A stretch of DNA of 64,000 bases from Antedon bifida (GCA_963402885.1 OY727103.1:17696085-17760084); one strand, 5' to 3'; positions 24,301 through 37,436 are shown, counted from the first letter of the stretch. Notes: generated by a model from the sequence alone, not told the origin. Translations and numbers: made by a program.

Positions 24301-27300
24301 CTACTGTACAGTAGTGATAGTTATTTCTGGAGTCTTGTTTAGACTACTTCAGTACAATACAGTATATAGTGTAAACAGTACAGTATATAAATGACTTACT
24401 GTATATTTCTTGTTAAATGAACAAGGCAAAAATTAAATACAGTTATTTTATATTAAGAATTTGTAATTTTCAGTTTATATGTTTTTAATTCTTGCTTATA
24501 ATTTTTACTATTGCTCACCAAGCAGGTTTTACCAGCAAGATTTTCCGGTTTAGCCGGTATTCAAAATTGTGTAAAGAAAATTATTGCATAACATAAACAC
24601 TTATCTATTAGTGGTAGGCATGGGCTAGCCATTAAAAACATAGACCAAGAGAAATCGAAAGCTACTGTATATTTTTTTTCAATTGGATAGGGAAAGTACA
24701 ATAGTATTTGACTTCTTTATATTTAGTAGATTAGTTTTTATCTTATGTAGTATATCATTACAATTCGGTATTCCGTTAAATTTGATATTTTGTTCTTTAA
24801 AAAAGTGAAAAATGTGTAAACTATTTTATGGTAAACAGGAAGAATTCAAACGTAATAAATAGTTAGTTAAATTTACAGATAATAGTTGCAATTTTGAGAA
24901 CTTAATGATCAAGGTTAGGGTAGCAGGAAGTCCGAGATACATTTATATTGAAATCGGACACATTTAATTATTTTCAAAATTCACTTTACTATCGACATAT
25001 GCTATTGTTCTGAAACTTGGTCAACAAAATGGTTAACCTATTACATTCTGTCAGATCGCATTGTATTAACATTGGAAAATTTTATTGTCCAAATTAGGCA
25101 TAATTTGTCAGCTTTTGGGAACTTGACACTGTTGGAATACTACCTGTAATGAAACATGCTATAACTCGTCTGTTTCTCATTCAGATATTTTTAACAGCTA
25201 GGTAGTTAGGTGAAAATTATGTCAATTTTAAAGAATTAGTGTGGTATGTATGCGTTAATGCGTTTAGTAAGGAGGAGGTATTTGTCATACACCATACCGG
25301 TGCCTTTTGAGTGATAACACAAGTAAACTTATAACCTACAGGCCAAATCAAATTTTCTGAGTGAAAACATACAGGCTGACAACCTTTATAGGTTGATTCA
25401 AATTGTTCGTCCTGGTTTCTCCTAATTGCCTATGTTCTCACTTAATGTACAGTAGAACCTCCTCATTTGGGACACCTCTATTAAGGGGACACCTCTATTA
25501 AGGGGACACCTCTATTCAAAGGACACCTCTATTCAAAGGACACCTCTATTAAAGGGACACCTCTATTCAAAGGACACCTCTATTAAAGGGACACCCTATT
25601 AGAAGGATACCCTACAGTATTAGGAGTACACCCTATTAGGAGTACACCCTATTAGGAGTACACCCTATTAGGAGTACACCCTATTAGGAGTACACCCTAT
25701 TAGGAGTACACCCTATTAGGAGTACACCCTATTAGGAGTACACCCTATTAGGAGTACACCCTATTAGGAGTACACTTTAATTGTGAAACAAACGTATGTT
25801 CAACATATGTTTTAACACTGAACAACTCTTACTGAGGTGATACTTTGTTGGATCCTGAACTTTAGTGTCCCCTTAATAGAGGGTTCTACTGTATTCACTT
25901 TTTAATTTTTTTTTCAGATATCAGCGTTGAAGAACTTAAGTTTTAGGCCTATATTAGTTTACTTTATCAAATCTAATTTTGTTTCTCTTACAGCCATGTA
26001 CTGAAGAAAAGGAAATTAATTTAATATTGGAAAGAGATGATGGTAGTCTGGGATTCAACATCATTGGAGGCAATGGGGTAGGTTAACAGTTTTACTGTAT
26101 ACCAATTCATGATGAAGGCAGAATAACCTGTGTCTTCTCTTGAAATGCGCTTGAATGTGTACGACGATACGTACAGTACAATTGCACATGGCTGTCATCA
26201 CCCCCCTAATAATTAAATAATATGTTCAATTTATATAGCGCAAAATGCAGGGCAAACAATTAACAGAAAATGTAAAATGCACAAAATTTAAAAAATTTGT
26301 CATACAGCTTCCACCAAATGGCGCTCTTTTGTTGTCTTCCAAAAGATACAACTGTGTTCTTTAAAAGTGCACACGAGCTAGAAAAGTCGCAAACCTGTGC
26401 TGATTTTATGGCTATTGCGGCTCAATCGTTCGTCACTCGACTTGACAAAACTATAAAAGTCTGTCTCTCTTCCCTGTTTTAAAATAAGTTCTTTGAACAC
26501 TGATTTTTAACTTGATCATAAACTACACCTGTAGGTAATCCCTCTGATCAATTATTCTTTCATGTTTTAACCTTCTGATGTATTTAGGTAAGGTTACACC
26601 TTAAACAGTAGCCTTGGGGATCAGCATTATATAAGAACAGAGGATTACAATACTGTTATTGTTATTCACAATTAAACCCTATTATATATCTATCATCTCT
26701 TTCTAATTACAAAGTAGGTAAAGGTAAATGTATTTATTATCAAGCTTAAACTGAAAACTGAGGAAATTCGGATTAGGTTCTCTACGGACCCACAGCAGCC
26801 AGTACTCCAGCGCCTACCAGATCAGCACACTGGGAGACAATCCCCAAATTGTGTACCAATTTCTTTAATGTGCACTATATACACGGGAGCAACAGCTTTA
26901 CGTCCCATCCAGAGGACGAGGTAGAATCAATAGGAAAATCCAGTGGCTAATACAGTACATTGGACTAGTTATCAACCAAACATTGAACACATTTGACTGT
27001 GGAATATAACAAACTTTGATTAAATGAACCAATTCTGTCCTAAATAAGAACGCAGTGTAAATGGGGTGAATGAAACCAGTTCCTTTAGAGGCTAATACAA
27101 TGACCATTTTTTGTTCCTTTTCATTTTCATCAATTATCTTTACACAAAAACTCAAATAACATTTACAATTACTGAGTAATTTACACTACTTGTAATAACA
27201 GTATGAATGTCATGTTAGTTTGTCTATAGGTCCTATTCAATTTGAAGGGAATAAAAAAATTCTATCAAAATAACCTATTTATAAACAATATGTTGGTTTC

Positions 27301-30300
27301 ACATAGGCTATTCCATGCATGAGTAATGAGGTCGGTTATTCCCCTTTCAAACTTGATGAATAAACACCTTGCTAATATTTGGCATGAATGAGGTGACGAT
27401 ATTGGCCACAGACCTACTTTGTGGCTTAAAAAATGTGTAAATTAAACATAAATTATTATCCCATCCTAATGTGTGGCCCTCAGTGGAATAACTATTAACC
27501 AAGAAATAAATAAAATCCAGATTTGTGAACTAATAAATAAGTTGTAAAAAAATTAGATTATTGACCTGTTGCCTTTATTTCTTAAGCTCTGTCTACACTA
27601 TCAAAATTTATGTGATAACAAAATGTTATGTGCCCATATATGGACATGATGATGTCATATCACTACCATATTTGGAAACATCACACTTTTTTTGTCAAAC
27701 TAGTTTGATAGTGTTCTACTTTTAAATAATAGCTGTGTTCTATGTATTGTTAAAATTGTTGGTAAAATACACATTGCATTTTTAATAATGAAAACAAATT
27801 TCAACAGAATGTGAATTACTATTTAAACAACTTTTGTCTGGAGTGAATTGCCTTTATATACAGTAATTGTTAATTTGTGAATAGTTTGGCATCTGGTTTT
27901 TAGATAACTTTGGATTGGCATATCACTCATGTTTTCATCAATTTCTTGTTTGATATACCTTTAGTAGTCTAGGTAAAGGTACTGTACTGTTTTACCAAGT
28001 TATTTCCCTGAGATCTCTTTAATTTTACTCGAAATTTCTCTCTGAACATCGTTGGTTTCTTTCTGTAAACTGTTTAGTAGTAGTTGTTGTTTAGACTGAA
28101 TAGAATCTTAAACAATGTAAACAAATCAAGTTATTTTTTTTCTTTTCTGTATGATAGATGTTTAGATGGTTAGAATCACACCTAAACAAATTAAAAGGTT
28201 TTACAAATTTGTAAAGCTACAGTACACTAGGGAAAATTAATCTTCAAATTTAATGATGTACGAGGGTGCGAAAAGAATTCATCCTTTTTTTTTAAATGAT
28301 TCCTTTGTCGATGGGTGGGAACGTTTGAGGTAAAACTTTAGCATCTTGATTTGCTAAAATCAGACAGTCAATAGTGAATGATCCTTGCAAAGTTTCAATG
28401 CTTAACAGTTTTGTTGATCCTAAATAAATATTGTCCTCCAAAACATGAAAAATAAAGATGAATAAAATAATTTGAATAGGCCATTTTGTACCAAAAATTG
28501 TTTTCAGGAGGGAAATATCTTTATGTCATGACTTGCATGTTAACTATGAATGTTACAACAGTATTTCATATAGCCTAGTGTACTGTAGCTTTACAAATTT
28601 GTTGAATGTTGAAATATTACCAGCACTTGCCATAAAGGTTGTAAAGCCACTCAGATAATCACACAGGATCAGTGCCTCAAATATTACAGTTACTTTACTA
28701 AGCATGATAATGCCAGCTAATGGTTCGTTAATGATGTGATATCGTGGAAACATTCTGTGCACTGTAATCTGATGGATGCTGAGGTCATCGTTGAACACAT
28801 GGTTAATGTTAAAGAGTAGTTTTATAGTGTGAATAAATGCACTTTAGTTAAAAATAGTTTTATGACAGCGTTGATTAGTAGTCAGTTTGTCTGTTCATCC
28901 TTTTTATTTTGGTCAATTTTTTACATATAATATGTTTGTCATTATGTTTTTAACTGTCACTCATAGTAATAATAATCAATTTTGATTTGATAAATACATA
29001 GGCTACTGTATCTGTAAATTTCTATTGATAGGCATACAGAAATTCTAACCCTCCCAGTGATAATATTAATTAATATTAATTACTGCAAATTAATTTATTA
29101 ATATATGAACGATAAAGATAAGGAAATCTGTGAGAAAAATCCACCTCAACCGAGATTCGAACTTGGATCTTCTGCTTGATATGTAGAGTTTGTACCATTA
29201 GTCCATGGTGTGTCTCAAATCTTTTGTATCTCTTTCTCAGCGTGCACAAAAAAAGTATTGTATTAATGGTTGCATCGTCATCTTGTATCGTTACAAGGAA
29301 GAATTTCTAGGTACTTTTGTGCTTATTGCTATGGATTGTATTCAAATTCTGGACATGAAACTTAATTTTTTTTTTTTTATTTGGCTATATCTGTCAATAA
29401 AGTTATATTGAGTATTGCCATACAGTGTATGTATAAACTTCAGAATACTTACAATGGTACCTTCATGTTTTTCATCTTGTTATATTTTCTTTGTAACATA
29501 ATATATTAAAATTGATTTATGTCGTATTACTGTACATTGTAGACACAAGAATAGCTTCCTCAAATACCATTTACACTGTAATTTCATGGTTCACTACAGA
29601 CTGGTCTCAGATTCCAATCTAACTTTCTATTTCTTTAATAATATCAAGTTGTCTTGCGAATGCTTTACCAATTCACTGATGTTATAAATATGTCAAATGC
29701 TAAATGATTGAGCGAGATAGAGCCGAACTATGTTTTGTAACAGTTAGCACCAAGGGACATTTGCTTGATGCTTTGTGGAAAATATTTGTAGAACGTCGGA
29801 GAATATAGATAAAATCCTGGGCTCGCACTGGCCGATCGCCAAGTCGCCATGGGCGAAAACGTTTTCAGATTGGCGAAAAATAAAACGGCTACTTTAGCCA
29901 TTTTGGCTATGACATATGATAAAATAGATAATAAAATAATCATTTTGGCGAAAGCATAAAGTCCAACTAAAAGGTCCATTTGTCGATCTTCAAGCATTTA
30001 TTTTGTTCGTTATCATGTTGTTTACTTCAAGCTCCATTTTCGTCAACTTGTTTCGTTGTACCAGGCGTCTCTTTGTTATTTCAATATGATGGAGATAGCA
30101 GAGGTAGACTGCACAGAGAGACAGACGTTACACGACACATGGATGATGGAGTCTACCCAAACTATCACGTGTTGCGCTGCACAACGATCGACGACTCGAC
30201 AGCCGACGGTCGGCTATTTACCGGGATTGTCTATTTTTCGATAAGGGTGTTCTTTTCAGATTAAAAAAAACATAGTATCTTCAATGAATGATCTTATCGA

Positions 30301-33300
30301 AATCAATATTTATGCGTTATGCATTTTAGGCTCCAATAATGTAGTTTCATATTTTACCCTTAATAAAGTTTCCTCGTGCGTGCAGTGCGTCAGTAGAGTA
30401 AACAAAACAACATTCGGGAAATGGTAGAGTCTAACAGGGATTTAGCTAAACACACACGTGCATTTATTGCGGACTATATAAACAGCAAGGCCGGCCGCCG
30501 GCTTCTATGTTGTTGGGTAATAAATAAATAATCGAGCCGGGATGGTATAAATTTCTCCCCCGACAGAAACGCCTTTTCCCTGTGCTTTGGCCTATATTAT
30601 CTGCACGTTGAACAACGATACGAGTGTTCGTTTGCTAGAAATATTTTTAGCATATAGGCCTACGACGTACCGTCGTACATAATTTTGTAGGCCTAGGCTA
30701 GGCCTGCGCTACTGCACTTTCGCACCTCTTGAGCATACCCAATTTAAAAACATTCACCCGGCGGTGACGGTGGGTGACCGTGAAAGTCTTAGGATTTTCG
30801 CGTGTTACGGAAGCCACCAGCCAAGCGTAAAAAACAAAAATAACATAGCGTTCAGGGGATTTCAGAAAACTGTAAAATGTTTCTTATTACATTTGTTAAC
30901 TGTATGAATGCTGTATGATTAAAAACAATTTGAACAATTGTTTTGATCATATAAAATACAACAACAATTATTTTTTTTAATCAAATATACAGTGATTTAG
31001 GCATGGCTCTCTTTCCCCAAATGCCTTACAAAAACGTTCAGGGAACAGTGTATAGACCTATTGACATAGATAAATTAACTAAAACGTTTTTACCATTATA
31101 TTTCTACAATTTTTAATTTTGGCTAATGACCGATTCATTTGGCTAAATAAAAAAATTGGACTTTAGCCATTTTGGCTATAGATAAACTGATTTGACTAAA
31201 AAAAATATTTTGACTTTCGCCAAATGGCTAAACAAAATGAAATGTTAGTGCTACCCTAGAAATCTGACTGTCTAATTGGGTACAGTATTTCTAAAACCTG
31301 CAAACCTTCAAAAACTTGAATGTATTTTTAAATAAGTAAAGTCAAATTTGTAAATAGATTTTGTTAATTTTCTCAGAATTTTGTTCTTAAAAAATGCCTT
31401 AAAAAATTGTAAAGAGATTTTGTAAATTTTCTCAGAATCTGGTTCTTAAAAAAATGCCTGGTTTTTAAACTTTGACCTGTACAACAGGGCTATTATTTTT
31501 AATGTGACACTCCAGTTCATAAAAAGATAGAAAATTCATTTTAAGAATCAGGACACATATGGAATCACTTTGAGGATTCAATATTTGTCATTAATTTACA
31601 GTAGTATATTAAAATTCATAACAGATCTTACTTTAACAGAAAGAATATTTTATTTCAAACTTTGTGCATTTAATTTAGGCCAGTAAAAACTGGTCTGTTT
31701 GGCTAGTTAAGATAACCATGGACATTCATTGTTGTATGTCTTATATTCATACTTTTGTATTGGTTCTCCTTTTTAATGGCATAGGATATTTTACTGTTTT
31801 TTCCTTTTTCAAACATTTTAGAATGTTGTCGTATACTGTAATTACGAGTTTTGAGTGGAGTTGTGGCTTGGTGGTTATGATGCTTGACTGCCACTCCAAA
31901 GGTCCTGGGTTCAAGTCCCGTCACATGTCAGGATTTTTTCTAAGGACCAAATTACTACACTCCCAAAGACTTGTAATAAGACTTTGTTTATGTAGAGCAT
32001 CTTGTGTATATATGTGCTATATCATTCAAATGGGGCTGCATTTACATTTTCCTTTTCCTCCATTCATTTGCACTCAGTGTTAGAATCTTAGAACCAGTAT
32101 TTTTTCAACATCACAGAGCTAGAGTAGTTTGGGTTACTACATCCCTAAACTACACAGGGTCTCAATTGAGGCTAATGTGCTTAATCGGAAACAATTTAAA
32201 CCAATTCATTGCTTCCTGTTAGTATGATCTAACCTGCCTATAAACTTATCAAAGTTTGAATTAAAATTCTTTACACATGTAAAATTTATTATTTAAGTTA
32301 TTATATTAAAAATCTTATTAGAATATTCATTTTGTTCATAACTTCTTATTTTCTAAATACCTTGGAGAGTTATAAATATACTTAGTTCAAATTGGTGAAA
32401 ATTAAATTGTTATTATCGTAATAAAATGTTAAAGGTGTATCCAATGTTTTGGATCTTTTTGAAGGTGATTTATTAGTGGTTGTTATATAGTAATTTCTTA
32501 TTTGTTTTATCAAATTATTAACATGAGAAAATCCATTAATTTAATACTTTTAATAAATCAACCCACTGCATTCTGTCAAAATAAAAATAATATATTATTG
32601 TTTAAATTTGTTCATAATAAAAGCTATTTTTCTGAGGAAGTATTTAATTAGAGACTTGTATTAAGGTTGTATTAAAATTGATGTTATTTGAGTACATTTT
32701 AGCAACGTCAATTTAAATATTTAATGGTTTCACACACCAACAAATAAAAAGAATGTACATTGTCAAATTTCTTTATTACAAAAATTGCCACAATTTAGTC
32801 TTTATTTGAAGTACTTGATGTTTTAAATTTAATTGTTTGTCGAAATTTGTAACTGAAAAGAAAACTATGGCACAATTTATTGCATATTAACTCTGAGAAA
32901 CTTTTAAAAGTTATTTGTTATGCAAGAATAACTTTGAAAAAAGTAATTTTGTAAAAGTAATTGTTCAACACAATTGTATACTGAACCATTGTTAGTTCAT
33001 GTGGTTGTTAAAAGCTTCCCCTGATAAATTAAAGTAAATTAACTGGAAGAACCATTGAAAAACATAAAATAAAGAACTCATTTAGTGACTAAAAAATGGA
33101 AGGCAGTAGAAAGTACTGTATATTCCATATGAATTACACTCCACTGTTATAGTCGAAATGCTATGAAAAAATCATAAAATAATGTATACAACATCTAAAC
33201 AATTTCTTATAAATTTAGTTTATCATACAGTGTAGGTTTCACCTTTGTGGTCATTTACTTTTTTGTAAAAGTGGTATTTATTTGAAGCAAAATGCACAGC

Positions 33301-36300
33301 TAAAAATCTTGTATCTTGGTGTCAAGAAGCAAGGGCAGTGATAAACCAGGGATGTAGCCACCAGTACGGTTGGTAAGGTTTCAACCTGACCACTTTTTCA
33401 CAGAGGCCTTGATAACACTGTGGCCCTTTACTTGCGATCAATCCACCACTTTATTTCTTGTGACTGTAATCTATGTATTTGCAGCGCTATACATTTCTTC
33501 ACATAGCAGCACAGCAAAACAGAGTCTTTTAATGTCCTAATGTCAGGAAGTAAGGGCAGAGGTTGAAGCTCTATGCATTTCTTCACATCGGCAGTCACAG
33601 CTAAATAAAGATTTCAATTTCCTAATGGCACTACAATACCATAATCATCCATCACCAAGCCTTTTAACAGGCTACATAAGTATTTTACAGGCTGGCATAG
33701 GAATGTTTATATTAACCTCTGTCAGTGACAAGGTCTTTTGATTTTTCTATTACCAGTGTGCTCAGTCTCTGAACTAATGCGATGTTATCACACAGACCTT
33801 TAACAACCTTATAAACTCAATAGTTTACTGGCATACTTCATGTTGGGGTATGTTAATAGCAACAAGAATTTACAGTACTTAAGTTTATTTTTCACTAAGA
33901 TTTTAATTACTGTACAGAATTCTAAATTTAAATTGAAACACGGGCTATTTCTACGGAATTTGAGGCGCAAGGAGGCCGGAAAATATCCATTTATGAAAAC
34001 GGAATGCCGCCAACAAGCATAATTTGCAATAGACCTAATTGTTATAAAATCATTTTAAAATATCTGAATACACAGTCCCAAAGGACAAGTTTGTACCCTG
34101 CAACTTGTGCCCTAAAGTCCCTTCTAAATCTAGACATATAGCCATATTAAAACTTCTTAATAAGAAATTAAGGATCTTTCATTTTGAAATGACCGATGCC
34201 AACCTAGGTCAGGTCAATTGATGTTTCGTTGGTTGTCGTCTGAACCTAGAAACCGTCAAACCTGCGTCGAGGTGAGGAGCGAGGACACCCCCGATATTTT
34301 CACATGCGCGCAATAAACTAATATGGCATAGTTTGGTTGTCGTTCATCGCAAAACAAAGTTCTATCATGGTACTATTATAGTTCCATCGTTATATCAAGG
34401 GACGTACCCTTATTTATAGCCTATGATAATACAGTCAACTCTCCCAATACGGACACCTTTGGGCTGGCCAAATATGCCTAGTATTCAGAATTTGTTTTTA
34501 ATGATAAAAATGAATTTGTGACCCTTTGGACTTTGAGAATAGTCTGGTTTTTAGAGAGTTTCCAGTTTTCAGAGAGAATTAACTGTTCTTAATTTAAGAT
34601 AATGAAAGAACTTTTCACCTTTGCAGTTTATTTTTGACAGATGCTACCATTATTACTAACATTAGTAGATTTACTTACCATAAACCTAATGTGCTAAATT
34701 GATCCAATCAAATCTACCAACACAAAGCATTAAAATGATCCCTTAAGCAAGTATTTAAAATAAAAATTAAGTAATATGATATGAAAACACAATTACTAGA
34801 AAGTAGTGGTCACCTAAAGCTCCCAATGATGATTAATCAATAATGTATATGATTTCTTAATAATCCTTTATCTCCACTAATATTTAATACAGGCTTAGTA
34901 ATTAATGTAGGACCTCTGCTCTATTAATTACTATAGTTAAAAGATATTGATTGTTTTAGTGTTAATGTGAATGAACTTGAATATGGGAATCTATTTGTGC
35001 TTGACTTCAAAAGTCCAATGAACCTTGTGGCTATATATAGGAATCATTGCTATTCACCAATTACCATTATTCTTGCTAATTACTTTGCGTTTATTCAGCT
35101 CAGCAGTCATTATTGATTCAATTAATTTAACACATTTTACTAATGATTTTTATAATAATTTAATTATCTTGCCATTTATAATTAATCATTTTTAGCACAA
35201 TAAAAGTCATGTGGTAAACATTACGAGCTAGCCCAATTTTGTAAAACAAAGTCCAACCCAAATGTTGTAACTTGATTTTGATAAATAGACCCTACTGAGA
35301 CTGAAAAGTGAAACCTATGACATCACTTGATTTCATTTGAACTTTGACATTGCCGGACTCTTGAATTGCTTGGTTGTGGTTTAATTTCCAGGGTGTTATT
35401 TTCTTCTGGCCACACATATGTATCTAGAAATTGATGGTGGAGCCAGGTTTTTAATATAGGAGGTGGGTGGGGACCTATACCTAAAAATGAACTTCTTAAC
35501 TGAATTAAATGTCCTATCTTTTGCATTGTAAATTCAGGTGTGAATGGTATCTTAATACAGTATTAAAAGAAGATGATTTCAGACAGTAATTTTATTTAAA
35601 AACAATGATGTTTGTCTCCCTCTTCTCATTCAATCGTTGACAATTTTCTGTAAAACTGCAAATAGATTTCCAATAGTTAATTGGTTTGCTAATATTGCAT
35701 TAAACCCTTCTTAGTTGTATCCCCAATTAAGATCATGTTTTGCCAATTAAATTGGAATAAACCCCTATTCACATTCGATGACAATGCTTGGAAGCAAAAG
35801 AGCATCCAATTACTGTAAGGTGTATTCACACTGATTATCACTAATCCTCATTGTTGTACCAGCTTCTATGTATACTTTGGTAGTTACACATTCTGTGATT
35901 TTCTTTGATGATGCCGTAAGCTTAGTAATTCCCCCTAATCATTGAGGAATTCTCTACCCTATGCCAGGGAATAGGGGATCAGAGGTGGTGACGCAATGTT
36001 TAAGTATGATCAAGACTTGTGTAACAATAGGCGTGAATCATTAGCCACTCTGTGGGTCAATAATGTCTTTACACCTGTGACAAACACCGGCTTCTTGCCG
36101 GCATTTTTGAAGATTAGGGCCTAGATTTAGTTTTAAGCTTATACAAAGCTCGATGCCGTTGGATAAAGACTTACAAAGATACTGTTTAAATTTGGACATA
36201 AAGGATCATTGCATTATGATTAAATAATCATCTTATTCTACTTACTGGAGTATTTGTTGTGTTTGAATGCAGAAATAAGCCAACTCCGATAGAATATAAC

Positions 36301-37436
36301 TCTGATACTGATAGAAAAAATAGCATGTCAACATAGCTTTGCTAACTACCTCTGGTATAGACTGACCTCTTCATTTTCTGGTTTAAAAAGATAAAATTCT
36401 AAAATGTTAAATTCAACTTTCTATACTCAATGTTGTTTGTACTATTTATGACAGAGCGGTGACCCACTTTGGCCCTCAATTACACAGTCCCATGTAACAA
36501 TGTCATAGAATTAAATTTATTTATTTATGGTTTAAATCTAAATTATATTGACTTTTAATTCCGGTGTGGGTTTAACAACGTCTACATTCATGTTCCATTG
36601 ATACATCCATTGAGACGGATTTAAGTGTATGTTTATTCTATACAGTCTGGCTTTATACATGTTGGCACCTTCATGTGTTGGTATTTTGTGGTCACCATAG
36701 ATCATTTTTATGTTGAAGTTTTTACCATGACATTAAACCTTGTCTATGTGGTGGAATGTACCAAATGTCATTCTCAAAATAGTCATGTCATAATATATAA
36801 AAGAACATATAATAAATAATGTTATTTTGTGGAAAACAAATTTAATGCAATGTTTTATTGTGTATGTTTACTTGATTTATTTTCTAGGATAGTAGAAAGA
36901 GGCACTGTACGATTGTTTTATATTGCTATATGATCAGAATATATAACAGATTTATTAATGCATTTTGGAAGAATATTATTTTTTGCTTTTAGGAAAAAGC
37001 AAATAAAAAAAAAAAAGAAGGTTTATGTGGAGCAAATTTCATTTGGTCAAAATCTGACCTCACCTCATAAGGTCACTTATCACCAAAACAACTACTTCAA
37101 CAAATGAGGAACAGGTTTATTTTAAATGTAAAGAAGAAAACCGCTTTTCAGAGTTTTACTTTAAACTACCTAAAGCCCTTTATGATTGAAGACTACCGAT
37201 TGATTGAGAGTTAAAATAAAGCACAGATACAATAGAAGCCCTATTACGTGGACATCTTCCGGACCCAATAAAGTGTCCCCTTAATAGAGCTGTCCTATGT
37301 TGCTTTATTTCATTTTTGTATTCCTGTTATTTTGTAGGCTGAAGGTGGAATCACAGATGGAATTATTGTGTCAAGGGTCACGGAAAGTGGACCGGCAGAA
37401 CAAGCAGAACTGAAAATACATGATAGGATCATTAAG
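20657..37436 (+). CDS. PDZRN: PDZRN3/PDZRN4-type RING-PDZ E3 ubiquitin ligase, 5' part (3 exons; 3' end off window)
   Basis: PDZRN (LNX3/LNX4) proteins are cytoplasmic E3 ubiquitin ligases; PDZRN3 is known to act on MuSK at neuromuscular synapses and in Wnt signalling. Spliced residues 1-296 are visible. A C3HC4-type RING spans ~18-56 (CSVC, CGHVFC, CxxxC spacing at 52-56). TRAF-like zinc fingers occupy ~81-158. A coiled coil lies at ~165-230 (KREKSLLSRIASMQNEIQ). PDZ1 starts at ~241 with the carboxylate-binding loop SLGFNIIGG. The start MGFDLDRF, TPCGHVFC..C.LPWVVQ and HDRII segments follow vertebrate PDZRN3/4 closely. An in-frame TGA at 20,645 fixes the ATG. Introns are 4.6 kb and 11.3 kb, all phase 0. 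The rest of PDZ1, PDZ2 and the C-terminal part were not found before 64,000. Confidence 0.95.
22168..22372 (+). repeat. Imperfect tandem duplication, about 110-bp period
   Basis: Two copies share CTTGATC.TATTGGA, GAGTCGCCAGCTA and AAGAAAAGTCCAATCTGAAT at about 110-bp spacing. Confidence 0.65.
22972..23020 (+). repeat. Tandem duplication of a 25-bp unit
   Basis: GGGAATATTGTTAAGGTAGC plus CAAAT occurs twice in exact tandem. Confidence 0.75.
23340..23545 (+). mobile_element. Pogo-like relic with tandem 'TATTAAAGGGACACTCC' units
   Basis: Four to five 19-bp units built on TATTAAAGGGACACTCC, then GTCCCTTTAATAGAG and a terminal TTTACTG resembling the right inverted tip of the family. The left end is not preserved. 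Confidence 0.5.
25450..25891 (+). mobile_element. Pogo-like MITE with complete termini and an internal minisatellite
   Basis: TA at both flanks. The left terminus is CAGTAGAACCTCC and the right GAGGGTTCTACTG. Nearly the whole left two thirds is tandem: first ~17-bp units (CACCTCTATTAAGGGGA variants), then about ten copies of the 16-bp unit TATTAGGAGTACACCC (25,617-25,775). No coding region is present. Confidence 0.75.
25994..26077 (+). CDS. PDZRN: PDZRN exon 2: PDZ1 start
   Basis: Residues 236-263. The 84-nt exon encodes PCTEEKEINLILERDDG and SLGFNIIGGNG, the first strands and GLGF-type loop of PDZ1. The acceptor is CTTACAG and the donor GGG|GTAGGT. It is phase 0 at both ends. Confidence 0.93.
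26755..26930 (+). mobile_element. SINE-body fragment
   Basis: It contains ACACGGGAGCAACAGCTTTA and CGTCCCATCCAGAGGACGAGG, preceded by AGCACACTGGGAGACAATCC. This is the same body as near 6,590 and 54,070. Confidence 0.5.
27583..27724. mobile_element. MITE with AAGCTCTGTCTACA-type termini, copy 2
   Basis: The left end is TAAGCTCTGTCTACACTA. The right end is eroded (TTTGATAGTGTTCTAC). Internal ATGTGCCCATATATGG matches the other copies. Confidence 0.6.
28417..28525. mobile_element. TTAA-type MITE, short eroded copy
   Basis: It begins ATATTGTCCTCCAAAACATG and ends CAGGAGGGAAATATCTTTA, shortened versions of the family termini with matching interior words. Confidence 0.45.
29145..29212 (-). repeat. 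tRNA-like sequence (SINE head or tRNA relic)
   Basis: On the minus strand it reads ATGGACTAATGGTA followed 30 bp later by AAGTTCGAATCTCGG, spaced like pol III A and B boxes. An intact acceptor-stem pairing was not established, so it is not called as a functional tRNA. Confidence 0.4.
29815..31260. mobile_element. Possible non-autonomous DNA transposon of about 1.4 kb
   Basis: The ends look inverted: CTGGGCTCGCACTGGCC at the left against GTGCTACCCTAG at the right, followed inward by TTTTAGCCATTTTGGCTA-type words and GGCGAAA/TTTCGCC on both sides. The middle (about 30,000-30,850) is clearly richer in CpG than the flanks and holds only short ORFs (94 codons or fewer). hAT-like termini are possible but no clean target duplication was seen. 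Confidence 0.4.
31850..32035 (+). mobile_element. tRNA-derived SINE, copy 1
   Basis: A-box-like TGGCTTGGTGG at 31,864-31,874 and B-box-like GGTTCAAGTCC at 31,908-31,918, spaced as in tRNA promoters, followed by a non-tRNA body. A second copy with the same A box lies at 53,874. Confidence 0.65.
33345..33420 (+). repeat. Dispersed repeat fragment, also at about 46,005-46,060
   Basis: Shared words GCCACCAGTA, AAGGTTTCAAC and ACTTTTTCACAGAGGC appear in order in both places. Confidence 0.5.
34190..34335 (+). repeat. Dispersed repeat, pair member at 61,505-61,640
   Basis: Both copies carry CCAACCTAG, ACCTAGAAACC.TCAAACCTG, GTCGAGGTGAGGAGCGAG and CAATRAACTAATATG in order. The family is unknown. 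Confidence 0.6.
37226..37300 (+). mobile_element. Pogo-like MITE relic just upstream of PDZRN exon 3
   Basis: It reads AATAGAAGCCCTATTACGTG and later AAGTGTCCCCTTAATAGAG, matching family words. It ends only about 40 bp before the exon 3 acceptor. Confidence 0.4.
37338..37436 (+). CDS. PDZRN: PDZRN exon 3: PDZ1 middle
   Basis: Residues 264-296. The 99-nt exon encodes GGITDGIIVSRVTESGPAEQ and ELKIHDRIIK, the PDZ strands after the carboxylate loop up to the DRI(I) strand that normally precedes VNG. The acceptor is TTTGTAG and the donor AAG|GTTAGT. A fold-back element begins about 40 bp after the donor. Confidence 0.93.

Larger units (their letters stand above)
21362..25449 (+). other. PDZRN intron 1
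   Basis: It contains a ~110-bp duplication (22,168-22,372), a 25-bp duplication (22,972-23,020), a pogo-like relic with tandem 19-bp units (23,340-23,545) and a partial TTAA-type MITE near 23,955-24,060. No gene was seen. Confidence 0.6.
26078..37337 (+). other. PDZRN intron 2
   Basis: An 11.3-kb intron holding a SINE body, a MITE, tRNA-like segments, a 1.4-kb compositionally distinct insertion and a dispersed repeat (all listed). The remainder is AT-rich with nothing recognised. Confidence 0.6.

Noticed and set aside
29980..30264. ORFs of 94 and 62 codons as a small gene
   Set aside because: They overlap in different frames inside a probable transposon and show no recognisable motif.
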